This document shows, in pieces, positions 10,876 through 21,215 of a stretch of 64,000 bases of DNA. The stretch is taken from the NCBI GenBank assembly GCA_963580455.1, contig OY756964.1:23348001-23412000 (forward strand), read 5' to 3'. How positions within the stretch are numbered: the first letter of the stretch is position 1; each line of letters begins with the position of its first letter. The stretch is from Euonymus europaeus (Eukaryota > Streptophyta > Magnoliopsida > Celastrales > Celastraceae). The notes under the pieces are model-generated. The model was not told the DNA's origin. It searched no databases and worked only from the letters and a program-made list of their open reading frames with translations. The translations under genes were made by a program, and so were the position numbers.

Positions 10876-11059
10876 TGATTAGGCGGGCAATGTTGGAGCC
10901 TTTTATTTGTGAATAGTAAACCCTTAGATTATTTTATTCTTTATTGTAAAGATACTTATAGTGACCTGTGGTTGTAAGTAAGGTTAATGAGAAAATTGCT
11001 TCTTTTGCATCTTCTCTGTTTCTCTTTCAAATCCATCACTGATTCTCCTAAGTTTGTCA
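10844..11059 (+). repeat. 3' LTR of the copia element
   Basis: 216 bp, begins TGTTAAG and ends TTTGTCA; it differs from the 5' LTR only at 11053. It contains the pol stop codon (10873-10875). It lies about 140 bp upstream of the miR396 hairpin, so any promoter activity in it would read into the miRNA. Confidence 0.95.
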
Positions 11060-11064
11060 CTCTC
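11060..11064. repeat. target-site duplication, right copy
   Basis: CTCTC, identical to 6162-6166. Host pyrimidine-rich leader text (CTCCATCTCCTTCTC) continues from here. Confidence 0.85.
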
Positions 11065-11197
11065 CTCCATCTCCTTCTCTATCTTGAACATTATCACTGC
11101 AAGAAGAAGATGTGTGTGTGTGTCTGTGTTTGTGAGCGAGAGATCTGAAGAGGTGCGTTGCTGTGGAGAAGTGAAATTCTATGGAGAGGAAGGAATT

Positions 11198-11303
11198 AAG
11201 CCCTGGTCATGCTTTTCCACAGCTTTCTTGAACTTTCCGTGGCCATTGATTTGCCATGGCAAGCTCAAGAAAGCTGTGGGAGAAGATGGCAAGTTCAGGG
11301 CTT
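11198..11303 (+). ncRNA. MIR396: microRNA precursor miR396 (396b-type mature sequence)
   Basis: The 5' arm (mature, 11215-11235) begins TTCCACAGCTTTCTTGAAC and ends CTT, the conserved plant miR396 sequence with the 396b-type 3' end. The 3' arm (star, 11263-11283) begins GCTCAAGAAAGCTGTGGG. The arms share a 15-base perfect core (CCACAGCTTTCTTGA) plus flanking pairs. The lower stem closes with AAGCCCTG (11198-11205) against CAGGGCTT (11296-11303). The loop is about 27 bases. In plants miR396 guides cleavage of mRNAs for GROWTH-REGULATING FACTOR proteins and so limits cell proliferation in leaves and other organs. Its apparent TATA box is at 6084, now separated from the hairpin by a copia insertion. 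Confidence 0.96.
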
Positions 11304-12393
11304 TATTTGTATGGATTTTGCGGTCGAGATCTATTGAATTACAGGCAATGCGATATGATCAACGGCTGGATCTTCTTCAATTCTTCCTTAATAGTTGGTA
11401 ATTCTTCACAGATTCTGTTCGAATTTTCTTCTTATTATGATTATCACTCTGAATTTATGAGAATTGTGTTATATTTAATTTTATACGATTTAATTTGTTC
11501 GAATTGTCTAAATGTTCTATGTTGATTATATTTACTGCAACACGTTATTTGACCCATGCATGGAAGTACACCAAGAATGTTACATTATTTAATATTTTAT
11601 TTTCCCTTTCTCCTAGATTTCTGTGAAAGATGTTTACCATTTGTCACCTTCTGACTTCATTTTTAACCACTCTCCCTCAATCCCTCAATCTTACAACATC
11701 AATTTTTTATTTTATTTTTTTACAAAAATTTGAAAAATTAATAGATATAAAATATAAGTGATTTCAAACCTTAGATTTGAAATTCATAGTAAAAATTACA
11801 AAAAATAAAAAATCACAATTTTAAAAATCATATTTTTATGATTTATTTTTAAAAAAAATTAAAAAATTAAAAAATATTGGGGCACCGATCCTACCCCAAT
11901 CCAATTAATTAGGAGGAGTAGATGGAAGTTGTTAAGGGAATCTTTACCTAATAAAAGAAGGGAACAAGTGAAAGCAAAAGAGCTTTAAATGTTTAGCCAA
12001 GAGAATGCAACAGTACTGGCTAATTGTAGGTCCATGAAAGAAAATTTGGTCTATGATAGGGAAGACAAAGGGGCATGGCAACTCTGTCCACTATGGTATT
12101 AATAATGGAAATTATTGCTAATATAAGTTCATCTAGTCTCCTCAGATTATGGACCAAAACTGGCTACCTTTCTCGGATGCCAATTAAGTCTAGCTAGATA
12201 GATATCTAAAGAAAGTGAAAATCTCAATAATGTTAAGTTGCAACTATGTTTCAAAACTATGTCTAGCTATGTACGTTTATATATATATATATGACCAATT
12301 TGGAGATTATTAAGTTGCAATTATATTTCAAAATTATGTCTAGCCATGCATGATCAATTCGGAGATTGTGGTGGCGCCGCAACATATCATTCC

Positions 12394-12426
<33 letters not shown>

Positions 12427-12766
12427 AGGGGACTCTTAGCTAAGTACGTCCATGGCACCTTACTTGAATTTCACAATCTCACTAGAGCTATTGACGAAGA
12501 GATCAAAAGACATTATTTGTATTGTATTGGGACCATACAATTTTCGAAAGTGTACAATTCTCATATCTAAGGGTTTGGAAATTGTGTCCCAACACATTAC
12601 CTTTTTTTCTTCTCCACCAAATTTGTGCTTCATTATTGAATGAGAATTATAAACTCTGTAAACTTTTCAAAACTTTTCTTTTTTTTCAAATTTGTGCTTC
12701 ATTATCGTAGTTCTTGTTCATTCTAGTTTCTCATTCATCAGCTCATCTATTGAAGCGTAAGAGCCC
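11304..12766. other. MIR396 3' part, then QCR9 promoter and leader
   Basis: Pri-miRNA tail sequence probably continues past 11303; its end is not marked. AT-rich DNA lies at 11700-11880. A (TA)n/(TG)n microsatellite lies at about 12394-12427. Two similar passages near 12240-12360 (AAGTTGCAA...TTTCAAAA...TATGTCTAGC) look like an old local duplication. Nothing else coding was recognised. Confidence 0.4.
12394..12427. repeat. (TA)n(TG)n microsatellite
   Basis: Alternating TA units pass into about eleven TG units. It is a simple repeat with no gene. Confidence 0.8.
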
Positions 12767-15172
12767 ATGGATTACTCTGCTGCTCGAAGAAATCAAGGAG
12801 ACTTCTACGAAGGTCTCTACAGATTGGTCATGCGCCGCAACTCCGTTTATGTTACCTTCATCATCGCTGGTGCTTTCCTTGGTGAGCGGGTGCGGGTTAT
12901 AGTTGATAAATTTTAGATCCCCGTCTCCATTATTTTTTTACTTCGTTGATTATATTGAAAACTCATGGATTCCATCGCAGAACAGATTTTCGTTGAATAA
13001 AATGCGCCAAATGAATACATGGATTTATGATCCATGCATGGATTATAGAATAAGAGCATACAAGTTTTTGTATTTTGATTGGAGCTATATTTTTGAGTAG
13101 TTTCAAATTTCATGGATTCAAAAAACAAGAAGTTAATGTCAAATTTCTTTTGGATCTTTCCAATTTCATGGGATGTGTATCCGAAGGGACAAATTATTGT
13201 CAAATTTTGTAGCAGACTTTGTATTTTATTTTCTTTTGAATTGTCCTCTCACGGTTGTGGACTTCTCAGTATATTCTTGATCTGGTAGGGCAGAGTGAAT
13301 GTGTCATTGTGTCCAATTCAAAGTCTTAGATGTAAATATCTAATATTTTGTTTCTTTGTGTTTAAAGTGATGCAAACTCTTATGTGAAAGCTTGTTATTC
13401 TGTACACAATACTTCTTGGCATAAGAGCTGATTAGTGAGGCTATGACCATAACTCATTACTTGTTGAGCAGGCTGTGGATTATGGATTTCATAAGCTCTG
13501 GGAGTACAACAATCTTGGGGTAATAATATCTGCTACCATGTCTGTTTGTCTGTGCCGGTTTGCAACTTTGTGTGTATTTCCCTTTTGCTAGCGTTCTCAT
13601 TTGTTTCCATTCAGATGGAGTTGCATACCCTTGCACTGCAGCTAAACTGATTCTCCATAGACCATAGTTATCTTCCTAACTGGGATCGGATGAGAAGACA
13701 AGCTTAGAGCAATTCTTTTTTTTTTACTTAGTCCAATGCTTTTAGGCTTCATGTTTTATGTAGTTCTCGAGTCTAGTTGTGCAACTCATTTGTTTTGTGT
13801 TTATATATATATGAGCTTCGATTTTTCGCTGGCATCATGCAAAATTCTTCTTCCGATTCCAAAATTTTGGTTGATAGAACTGAGATCACATATAAGGTTG
13901 GGTTTTTCTGTTAGATACTCTAAAAAGCTTGTGATTGTTGCACATCGGTCAGCGGATGATCATCACATTTTCCTAACTCCTGAATTAGTGAATTCTCTTA
14001 AGGACCCTTATGGTTTGAGAAATTAACTGAAAGTTGGGTGAGTTCAAATGATATTTCCTCTACAATATACAATTTTGGGTTGCATATGGATGAAACAAAT
14101 CTCGTGATTCGGTTGAATGCTGAACCAGCTATGTAGCACTTTGGTTCTTGTCTACACTACTATACTTAGTTGAAACACAAACCTTGATGTTGTGAAGGCT
14201 GTGCTACCTTGGCAACAATTTGAGATTTTGACAGTGCTATAATCACAAGTCTTTCACTTCCCTCGATTTCTATCTCGGATGATAATGATGTTGTTTATTG
14301 TTAGTTAAATGAATGACTGTTCCGTTTGTATTCACAAGGATCTGAATTGCTCCTTGCATCTTGTTGATGGGAATGATTACACTTTGGTTTCTTTTAAAAA
14401 AAATTCAGTATTGATGAGATGTTCTTGTGTTTTATTGTGCTATTCTCCCAAATCAATGATAGTGTGATAATTGTGTTTAATTCAGAATTGGAAGTATGCT
14501 GTATTACTTTACTGTGCTAGTGAGCATATGATTCCACTATCTGTATTGGCTGTTCTCACATTGAATGTTTTGACCTACTTGATGCCCCCAGTCTTTCTAC
14601 CATCTGTCTATTTAAGAAACAGGTTCCCTAAGAATATGATTTGGCAATTTGCAACTAGACAACCAGTAGTCTTATCTATTCAACTCTCCATACAAAATAT
14701 CTTGAGCACCTATGATGGTGACCACATCTGCTGGCATGTAATGTTTGGACATAATCACATCCCCGCACAAGGATATAGTTTGTGCGCCCCTTGCCGTTCT
14801 CACTCAGTGTTTAGCCCCCACCTGCCCAGTGCCGGAAGATCAAGGAAGTTGGTCACCTGATGACAGGGGAGCTGACTAATTGTCCTATATCAATAGCCCT
14901 GAAGGTTACTGCAGCATTTGATTGAATTTGGTGATTATCACTAGCGCTATCAACTTGATTGTTGACGTTATTTTGTTCAGCTCATCAGCGGCAAGATTGA
15001 TTTGTATTTTTGGCTCTCTGTGCTAATTGTCCTATATTAATAACCTGATGTTTAATGTGGTATCTTGTTGCTAGAGTTATCCCTCATTATAATGTCGCCA
15101 TTATTTTTGTTCCAACTGCAGAAACGGTGCGAAGACATTCCAGTTTTGAGGCAAAGGCCGGCGGAGGAATGA
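12767..15172 (+). CDS. QCR9: cytochrome b-c1 complex subunit 9 (QCR9)
   Basis: Three exons, 12767-12889, 13472-13519 and 15122-15172, join in phase 0 with GT...AG borders to encode 73 residues. The protein starts MDYSAARRNQGDFYEGLYRL, followed by the hydrophobic helix SVYVTFIIAGAFLGER, then DYGFHKLWEYNN and the tail CEDIPVLRQRPAEE. This is the whole of the small single-span subunit of mitochondrial complex III (usual length about 70), which sits in the inner membrane near the Rieske protein and cytochrome c1. It has no cleaved presequence, as in the family. The exons are too short to show up as long open reading frames. The second intron is 1.6 kb and contains a chance 129-codon frame. Confidence 0.95.
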
Positions 15173-16240
15173 AAAATCTCTTCCATTTTGAAGTTGCATG
15201 GCTGGACAAGTAGAGACCTTATCAATGCTGGGGGCTAGTGTTTTTGCTGTTGCAATAAGCTTGTTTCGATATAGTAGTAGACTTGTTTCTCCAGTATTGT
15301 CTTGGTTAAATGTGTCGTTGGGTTTTTTGAATTTTGTATCAATCATTCATTGCGACAATGACTTGGCTTTCAACATCTTAACGTGAGGTTTTTGCTTTTA
15401 TATTCCTTCGTTTGCATTCTGGTCTTTTGTTTCATCAGTTGTTCAGGGACTTTCTTGCGTGGGCTTTGGTTTAGGGGTGTTATAGTTTATTTTTTGACAT
15501 ATTTTGGTCAAATCATTTAATCCGTTTTTGATTGGGATCTCAATTTTTCTGTTTTTGGCTTGATTTTTGTGTAATATATATATTTTAAATAAAAAAAACT
15601 GAACAAATGCTTGGGTTTTGGTCCGTTTCGATTTTATCGATTTTTTTGACAATCCTAAATAAAATATAAGGAGGAAGGAAGACCGATTGACTATTGGAGT
15701 GGGACAAAAAAAGAAAGAAGATTATAATTTCCAAACGAATTAGAACTTGTAAGACAAAATTTCCATTGTCAGCTTGTTTACACCCCCTATGAATCTTAGC
15801 TGCTTCAGATTCTTGGTGAAGAATAATGTTACCTGATTAACGCTTATATAATCAAATATATAATCTATTTGTAAGATACAATAATAATTTGCACATGATT
15901 ATTTTAAAAAATATTTAAATATCATTTTTATTTTAAACTTCTGCCGGCCATAATCCATATTAGAAAGTGGAAACTTTGACATTGGTCATTGGGCCCGGGC
16001 CCCACATTTCTCAAATGGACCTTAATTGCTGTGTGGGCCTTTCAACATCACCTCACCGGACCGCATCAGCCACTCAGCGAAGCGTGTGACGTGGCATCAA
16101 GGAGGGTCTAATTTATTAAATAAGAATGGGCTTGGCTATGGGCTTTGGTAAATCAATAGTATTGGACCTCTGAGGGCCCGAATCCAAGTTCACGCCCTAT
16201 TATTTTTTTTATGTCCTTCTACAAACCTTCTCAGTTCTCA
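15173..16240. other. intergenic region between QCR9 and the DAYSLEEPER-like gene
   Basis: The first part is the QCR9 3' UTR. At about 15468-15660 the text TTAGGGGTGTTATAG faces an inverse-like ATTTAGGATTGTCAAAA, which suggests an old hAT-type MITE, but no target duplication was found. The rest is promoter DNA of the next gene, ending in a CTCTC-rich leader near 16290-16340. Confidence 0.35.
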
Positions 16241-16436
16241 GTACCTCGCAGTTTACAGGTCCAATTAGCTTCTCGGGTTGGTTCCAAAGCCCAATTCTCT
16301 CTCAAGTCTCTCTTTCTCTCTCCTCTCCTCACCTTCTCTATCTAAAACTCTAGATCTCTCGCGGCTGCAGAGGGATCGGAAGCTCGCCGAGCTTCTTCTC
16401 GCAACGGAGAACTCTTACCGTTCTGGTAATATCTAG

Positions 16437-18594
16437 GTATGAACCTTAACCTTTTGTTTTGACCTAATTTTCTGTCTTCATTTTTCGTGCGTCTTTCTGT
16501 CTCAAATTTGAAACTTGTGTTGGGATTTTGTTAAATATTTTGTTGTCTTTAAGCTAAAGTGTGGTTGTTCGGACTTCGGTTGAGGAATTCCGTTGATGTG
16601 TTGGATCGATTGGTGTTTGGACTCTGTCAATTATATATATAAGAGAAGAATGTTTCTTGGTGTTTCATACTTTCATGATTTCATCCATGGATGTTGTCGA
16701 TCTGGGCTTATTTTAGGTATTTCATCCTCCATGAATCGGCGAAGCCCAAGCGCGATTCGACCTAGATCTGGTTTCCTCGATGACCCGTTTTAGTTTTAGC
16801 CCATTGTTTTTTTTTTGTGGAAAAGTGTTCTTGTTGAATGTTGACCATGATCAAGGTGGGGCCCATTATTTGGTTACATAAATCATAAAGCAGTTTACTG
16901 TGAGGTCCAAGATGGCCTTCGTCTGACTCTGGTCCAGCATAGTCCTTAGCCGTGTTTGAGTGTGATGAGTTGGGCTCCTGGGCCCAGTATTCTTCGTGTC
17001 ATAGTAATATAGTATCCTCTGAACATGTCTCACTGAGCCCATCTCCCGGAGATCTTTGTTTCTTGTAGAGAAGTTTGGAGACCCAGGCCTTTATACTTTC
17101 TAGTCAGTAACCAAATGTTGTGGATTACCGTTCTTGGGCTTTTTTGGTTTTTGGTTAGTTAGTTGCATGGAGGAGGGCCATCTGTTTCTTTTCTTTTTTT
17201 TGGGTTTTTGTTAATTGTCAAGACCATGTAGTTTGTTTTGATGTTGCCTGATGTTTTCTTTAAGTGCTCAACTCGAATCACAGTAACTGAGTAAACTAAC
17301 GAAGCCATTGAAGATTGAAAGGCTTGAAACCAGATAAATCTCTCTGTCAATAATGTAAGTTCCAAATGGAGCCAAAGATGCTGAATTGGATTTTTGAAAA
17401 AATTAATTATTGGTTTGCTTGGGTATATGTTTGCAAGTTTGTATGTACGGGACAGTCCCGGATTGCTCTTAGGTGGTCTAATCATGAGACTCTAATGTAT
17501 GTCATTGATAACGGATGAACTCTATATTGAAGTATTGAACTTCACTAAAACTGCTTCAGAATTTTGCAAGATAGATGCATATGATGATACTTCCCAAGTG
17601 GGATGTACCTGCATGATTGTTTTGTTAGTTTTATCATGTCTCTGTTTTTATATCACATGGCTATCTGTTAGTATGTGATTTCTCCAAATCATGGCCAAGA
17701 GTCTGAGGAGATGGTCCAGGGCCATGAATGGTTGAGGGAATCCTTCAGAGTACAGCTGCTTATTACTTGCTGCTACCTGAATGATATAAATTTGGTATCT
17801 ACTGGCACTTAACACGCATGCATTGGTTAGGTCACTTGCGTACTCTTGATCCTTGATAAAAAGGTAAACAACTCCTGTGCGCAGGGCTCCCACAGTGAGC
17901 GGGGTTGGGGACGTGCAGAATATACACAAAACTTATCCCCACATAATATGTTGATTCGGGGTCCACTTCTCTGGTCCTTGGTCTTTAGTTTTATTCAGCC
18001 TTCTATGATTTTAGTGTTTGGGTTCTTTTTGTTGTATGTCATTGATATTTGCGCACACCAGTTGTATTTTCTTGACAATCCTGTACTTTTCTCTCAATCC
18101 TTTGTATGTTCCGGCATTGATCATTTGCTGTAATTATCATATGCTTTTATAGTTTATTTGTGAGAATTAATATCTTTTAATATATCGAAGCTGAAATTTG
18201 AATTAAATGATTGGAATGTTTTAATTTCTTCATGTTTTGATAGCATGGGTGGATACTGAGATGTAATCCCTTTCCTAGGTTGAAGGATCATAATCCAGCT
18301 ACCTGCGCATTTTTTTCTGTTATTCCAATGGTATGAGGTTTGGAAGTGGTAAAATTATTCTTTGGTTCACACTTTACCATTTAATGTGGGCTCCTACATA
18401 TGGTGCCACAGTTCTTAAACATATGCTATTAGACTATAGCTCCCTCCATTTAAAACCTAAATTGATCACCTTCATTTCTTCTGCATTTATTTACCAAATT
18501 AGTTTTCTTATTTTGTAATTATTTTCTATTTGAACTTGCATTGCACAATATGTAATTTATGCTTGTCTAATCTCACACGTGAAATGTTGTTCAG
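16437..18594 (+). other. 5' UTR intron of the DAYSLEEPER-like gene (inferred)
   Basis: The donor ATCTAG|GTATGA follows a leader rich in CTCTC; the acceptor TTGTTCAG lies just before the coding exon. No coding exon or mobile element was recognised inside. Long leader introns in plants often hold enhancing elements, but none is visible as such. Confidence 0.5.
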
Positions 18595-18643
18595 GGGGTT
18601 TCTTTTTTGCTACCTGAAGCACGCATTGACAACCTGTGGAAAC

Positions 18644-20650
18644 ATGGCCACTCCTGAGGAAAACTATGAACTGGCTCTTGCGGAAATAACTCCGGAAGCA
18701 CAGCCTAGCAAGGGAAGGAAAAAGAAGTCAATAGTCTGGGAACATTTCACCATAGAAACTGTAAGTGCTGGATGTAGAAGGGCGTGCTGTAAGCAGTGCA
18801 AGCAAAGTTTTGCTTATAGCACAGGCTCAAAGGTAGCAGGTACCAGCCACCTCAAACGTCATATTGCCAAGGGAACCTGCCCTGCACTTCTACGTAATAA
18901 GGATAACAATCAATCAACACCATTTACCCCACATTCTACGATGGCTGGAAATGGCAGTACCTCTGATCGACCAAAAAGACGCTATAGATCTTCTAGCTCG
19001 CCTTACCTTTCTTTTGATTCAGACCGTTGCCGCCATGAAATTGCTAGGATGATTATTATGCATGACTACCCCCTTCACATGGTTGAACATCCAGGATTTG
19101 TAACTTTTGTCCAGAATCTTCAGCCCCGGTTTGGGATGGTGAGCTTCAATACTGTTCAAGGTGATTGTGTTGCCACTTATCTAAGGGAAAAACAAAGCCT
19201 TATGAAGTTCTTCAAGGGGATAGCTGGACGCATTTGCCTTACATTGGACATGTGGATGTCAACTCAGAGCTTAGGCTATGTGTTTGTGAGTGGATACTTC
19301 ATTGATAATGATTGGAAAGTCCAAAGGCGGGTTCTCAATGTTGTGATGGAACCATATCCTGATTCTGATGCTGCTCTCAGCCATGCCGTTGCTTGTTGTC
19401 TCTCAGACTGGAGTTTGGAGAACAAGTTGTTTTCGGTAACTTTTAATCACCCACTGAGTGATTCTGGGATTGAAAATCTTCGGGCGCTACTCTGTGCCAA
19501 GAATCCACTCATTTTTAGTGGTCAGTTATTGATTCCGCATTGCATTGCTCGCACTTTGAGCAGCATAGCAAAAGATTTGATAGGGGAAGGACATGAACTT
19601 GTCAAGAAAATCCGTGACAGTATAAAGTATGTGAAGACATCTGAATCACACGAAGAGAAGTTTCTTGAGCTCAAGCAGCAGCTTCAAGTCCCCAGTGAAA
19701 GTAGCCTGTCTCTCGATGATCAAAAGCAATGGCATACAACATATCATATGCTGGTGGCCGCTTCTGAGCTAAAGGAAGTATTTTCTTGCTTGGATACTTC
19801 CGATCCTGATTATCGAGAACCCCCATCAATGGAAGACTGGAAGCAGGTTGAAACTATATGCACATACTTGAAGCTCCTTTATGATGCAGCGAGCATACTT
19901 ACTGCTACTTCTAATCCAAGTGCAATTACATTCTTTCACGAAGTGTGGAAGATTCAGACGGAGTTGGCTCGTGCTGTTACTAGTGAGGAACCCTTTGTCA
20001 GCAGCATTGCAAAAGTAATGCAGGAAAAAGTTCATAAGTATTTGAAAGATTGCAGCCTGATTTTGGCAGTTGCTGTAGTCATGGATCCTCGGTTTAAGAT
20101 GAGACTTGTTGAGTTCAGTTTCAGCAAGATATTTGGTGAAGAAGCTCCCATGTATATCAAGAGTGCTGATGATGGAATCCATGAGCTTTTTCTAGAATAT
20201 GTGGCACATCCTCTACCTCTTACTCCTGCCTATGCAGATGAAGGAGATGCTGAAAACAGTGAGAAGGGCGAGGGGAGTCTGTTGTCAGACCATGGATTAA
20301 AGGATTTTGATGTTTACATCATGGAAACTACTAGCCAACAGATGAAATCGGAGCTGGACCAGTATTTGGAGGAGTCTTTGTTGCCTCGTGTCCAAGAGTT
20401 TGATGTGTTAGGTTGGTGGAAACTTAATAGGCTCAAGTACCCAACTCTTTCAAAGATGGCTCGTGACATCTTAACGGTTCCAGTGTCAACTGCTGCCCCT
20501 GATTCTGTATTCGATACCATGGATAAAGAACTGGACCAGTACTGGAGTTCGTTGCGACCAGAGACAGTGGAAGCCCTTGTATGTGCAAAGGATTGGCTAC
20601 AGCATGGATCACCAGAAGTCTCGAACGCACTTGTGAAAATTGAATATTAA
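18644..20650 (+). CDS. DAYSLEEPER-like domesticated hAT transposase, zinc finger BED protein
   Basis: A single coding exon of 668 residues. I start it at 18644 (MATPEENYEL) because the in-frame codons before it lie in a leader that seems spliced. The BED zinc finger covers about residues 32-73: VWEHFTIE, then C49/C52 and H69/H73 in KVAGTSHLKRH. A hAT-derived central region follows (PLHMVEHPGF, FNTVQGDCVATYL, CLTLDMWMS), and a C-terminal dimerisation region at about 567-655 with LPRVQEFDVLGWW and YPTLSKMARDIL. The match to Arabidopsis DAYSLEEPER, as I remember it, is close along the whole length. That protein is a nuclear DNA-binding factor needed for normal development and no longer acts as a transposase. 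The first exon appears to end at 16436 (ATCTAG|GTATGA) and the next to begin at 18595, a 2.16-kb leader intron. A 3' UTR intron is likely at 20652-20910. Confidence 0.92.
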   Translation: MATPEENYELALAEITPEAQPSKGRKKKSIVWEHFTIETVSAGCRRACCKQCKQSFAYSTGSKVAGTSHLKRHIAKGTCPALLRNKDNNQSTPFTPHSTMAGNGSTSDRPKRRYRSSSSPYLSFDSDRCRHEIARMIIMHDYPLHMVEHPGFVTFVQNLQPRFGMVSFNTVQGDCVATYLREKQSLMKFFKGIAGRICLTLDMWMSTQSLGYVFVSGYFIDNDWKVQRRVLNVVMEPYPDSDAALSHAVACCLSDWSLENKLFSVTFNHPLSDSGIENLRALLCAKNPLIFSGQLLIPHCIARTLSSIAKDLIGEGHELVKKIRDSIKYVKTSESHEEKFLELKQQLQVPSESSLSLDDQKQWHTTYHMLVAASELKEVFSCLDTSDPDYREPPSMEDWKQVETICTYLKLLYDAASILTATSNPSAITFFHEVWKIQTELARAVTSEEPFVSSIAKVMQEKVHKYLKDCSLILAVAVVMDPRFKMRLVEFSFSKIFGEEAPMYIKSADDGIHELFLEYVAHPLPLTPAYADEGDAENSEKGEGSLLSDHGLKDFDVYIMETTSQQMKSELDQYLEESLLPRVQEFDVLGWWKLNRLKYPTLSKMARDILTVPVSTAAPDSVFDTMDKELDQYWSSLRPETVEALVCAKDWLQHGSPEVSNALVKIEY

Positions 20651-21215
20651 TGTAAGTTACTCTTCATTTATAATGCCATGTTCATCATGGTAGGTTTGCC
20701 TTGTTAGTAACTTTTAGCATTTTAGTCAACAATTAGTTTATCATTTGTACTATTCAAAAGACTTATCGAAGACTTGATTAGCTTTTGCTTGAAGATGTAC
20801 AAATTAACTGCCCTAGGAACTTCTATTTGTAACTTTGATTGCTGCTATGGTGCTGTTATTTTCTGTTGATATCGGTTTCTTGGACATGTTTTTCTTCCTA
20901 TTTGTGGCAGGTAGCGTGATGCAGTGACCTCTTCTGGTGGTCAAAACACATTTGATTAGTTTCTCTGCCTAAAATATCCTATTTTCAAAGATTTAGAGTC
21001 ATTTTTGCAGTGCGTTTGCTTGATTGATTACCTGATATTTCAATTTCAAACTTTTAGTTCTGTGTACTGTCTATATTTTCCCAGAAAGCAAAAGCACCTT
21101 TAGACCCGATTGCAAACTTAACCCCCTCAATTATGAAATTCGGTTGACTCCTTGGCAGAAAAATGCAATGTGATCACAAAAATGCGAGAAAGGTATATTA
21201 AAACCCGAGTATTAA
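20651..21215 (+). other. 3' UTR of the DAYSLEEPER-like gene
   Basis: The stop codon is followed at once by GTAAGTTAC (20652), and TTTGTGGCAG ends at 20910, so the 3' UTR probably holds one intron of about 259 bp. The transcript end was not fixed. Confidence 0.4.

Larger units (their letters stand above)
6167..11059 (+). mobile_element. complete Ty1/copia LTR retrotransposon, 4,893 bp
   Basis: All expected parts are present in order: a 216-bp 5' LTR (6167-6382), a primer-binding site directly after it, one gag-pol frame, a purine tract ending at 10843, a 216-bp 3' LTR (10844-11059) and a 5-bp CTCTC duplication outside. The LTRs begin TG and end CA. I see a single difference between them (A at 6376, T at 11053), about 99.5% identity, so the insertion is very recent. 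The domain order protease, integrase, reverse transcriptase, RNase H places it in Ty1/copia; the short LTRs and iMet-type primer site suggest an Ale-like lineage, which is inference. It lies between the TATA box and the hairpin of MIR396, in the same orientation. Confidence 0.97.

Noticed and set aside
14471..14860. 129-codon plus-strand frame
   Set aside because: It lies inside the second intron of QCR9 and has no recognisable domain.
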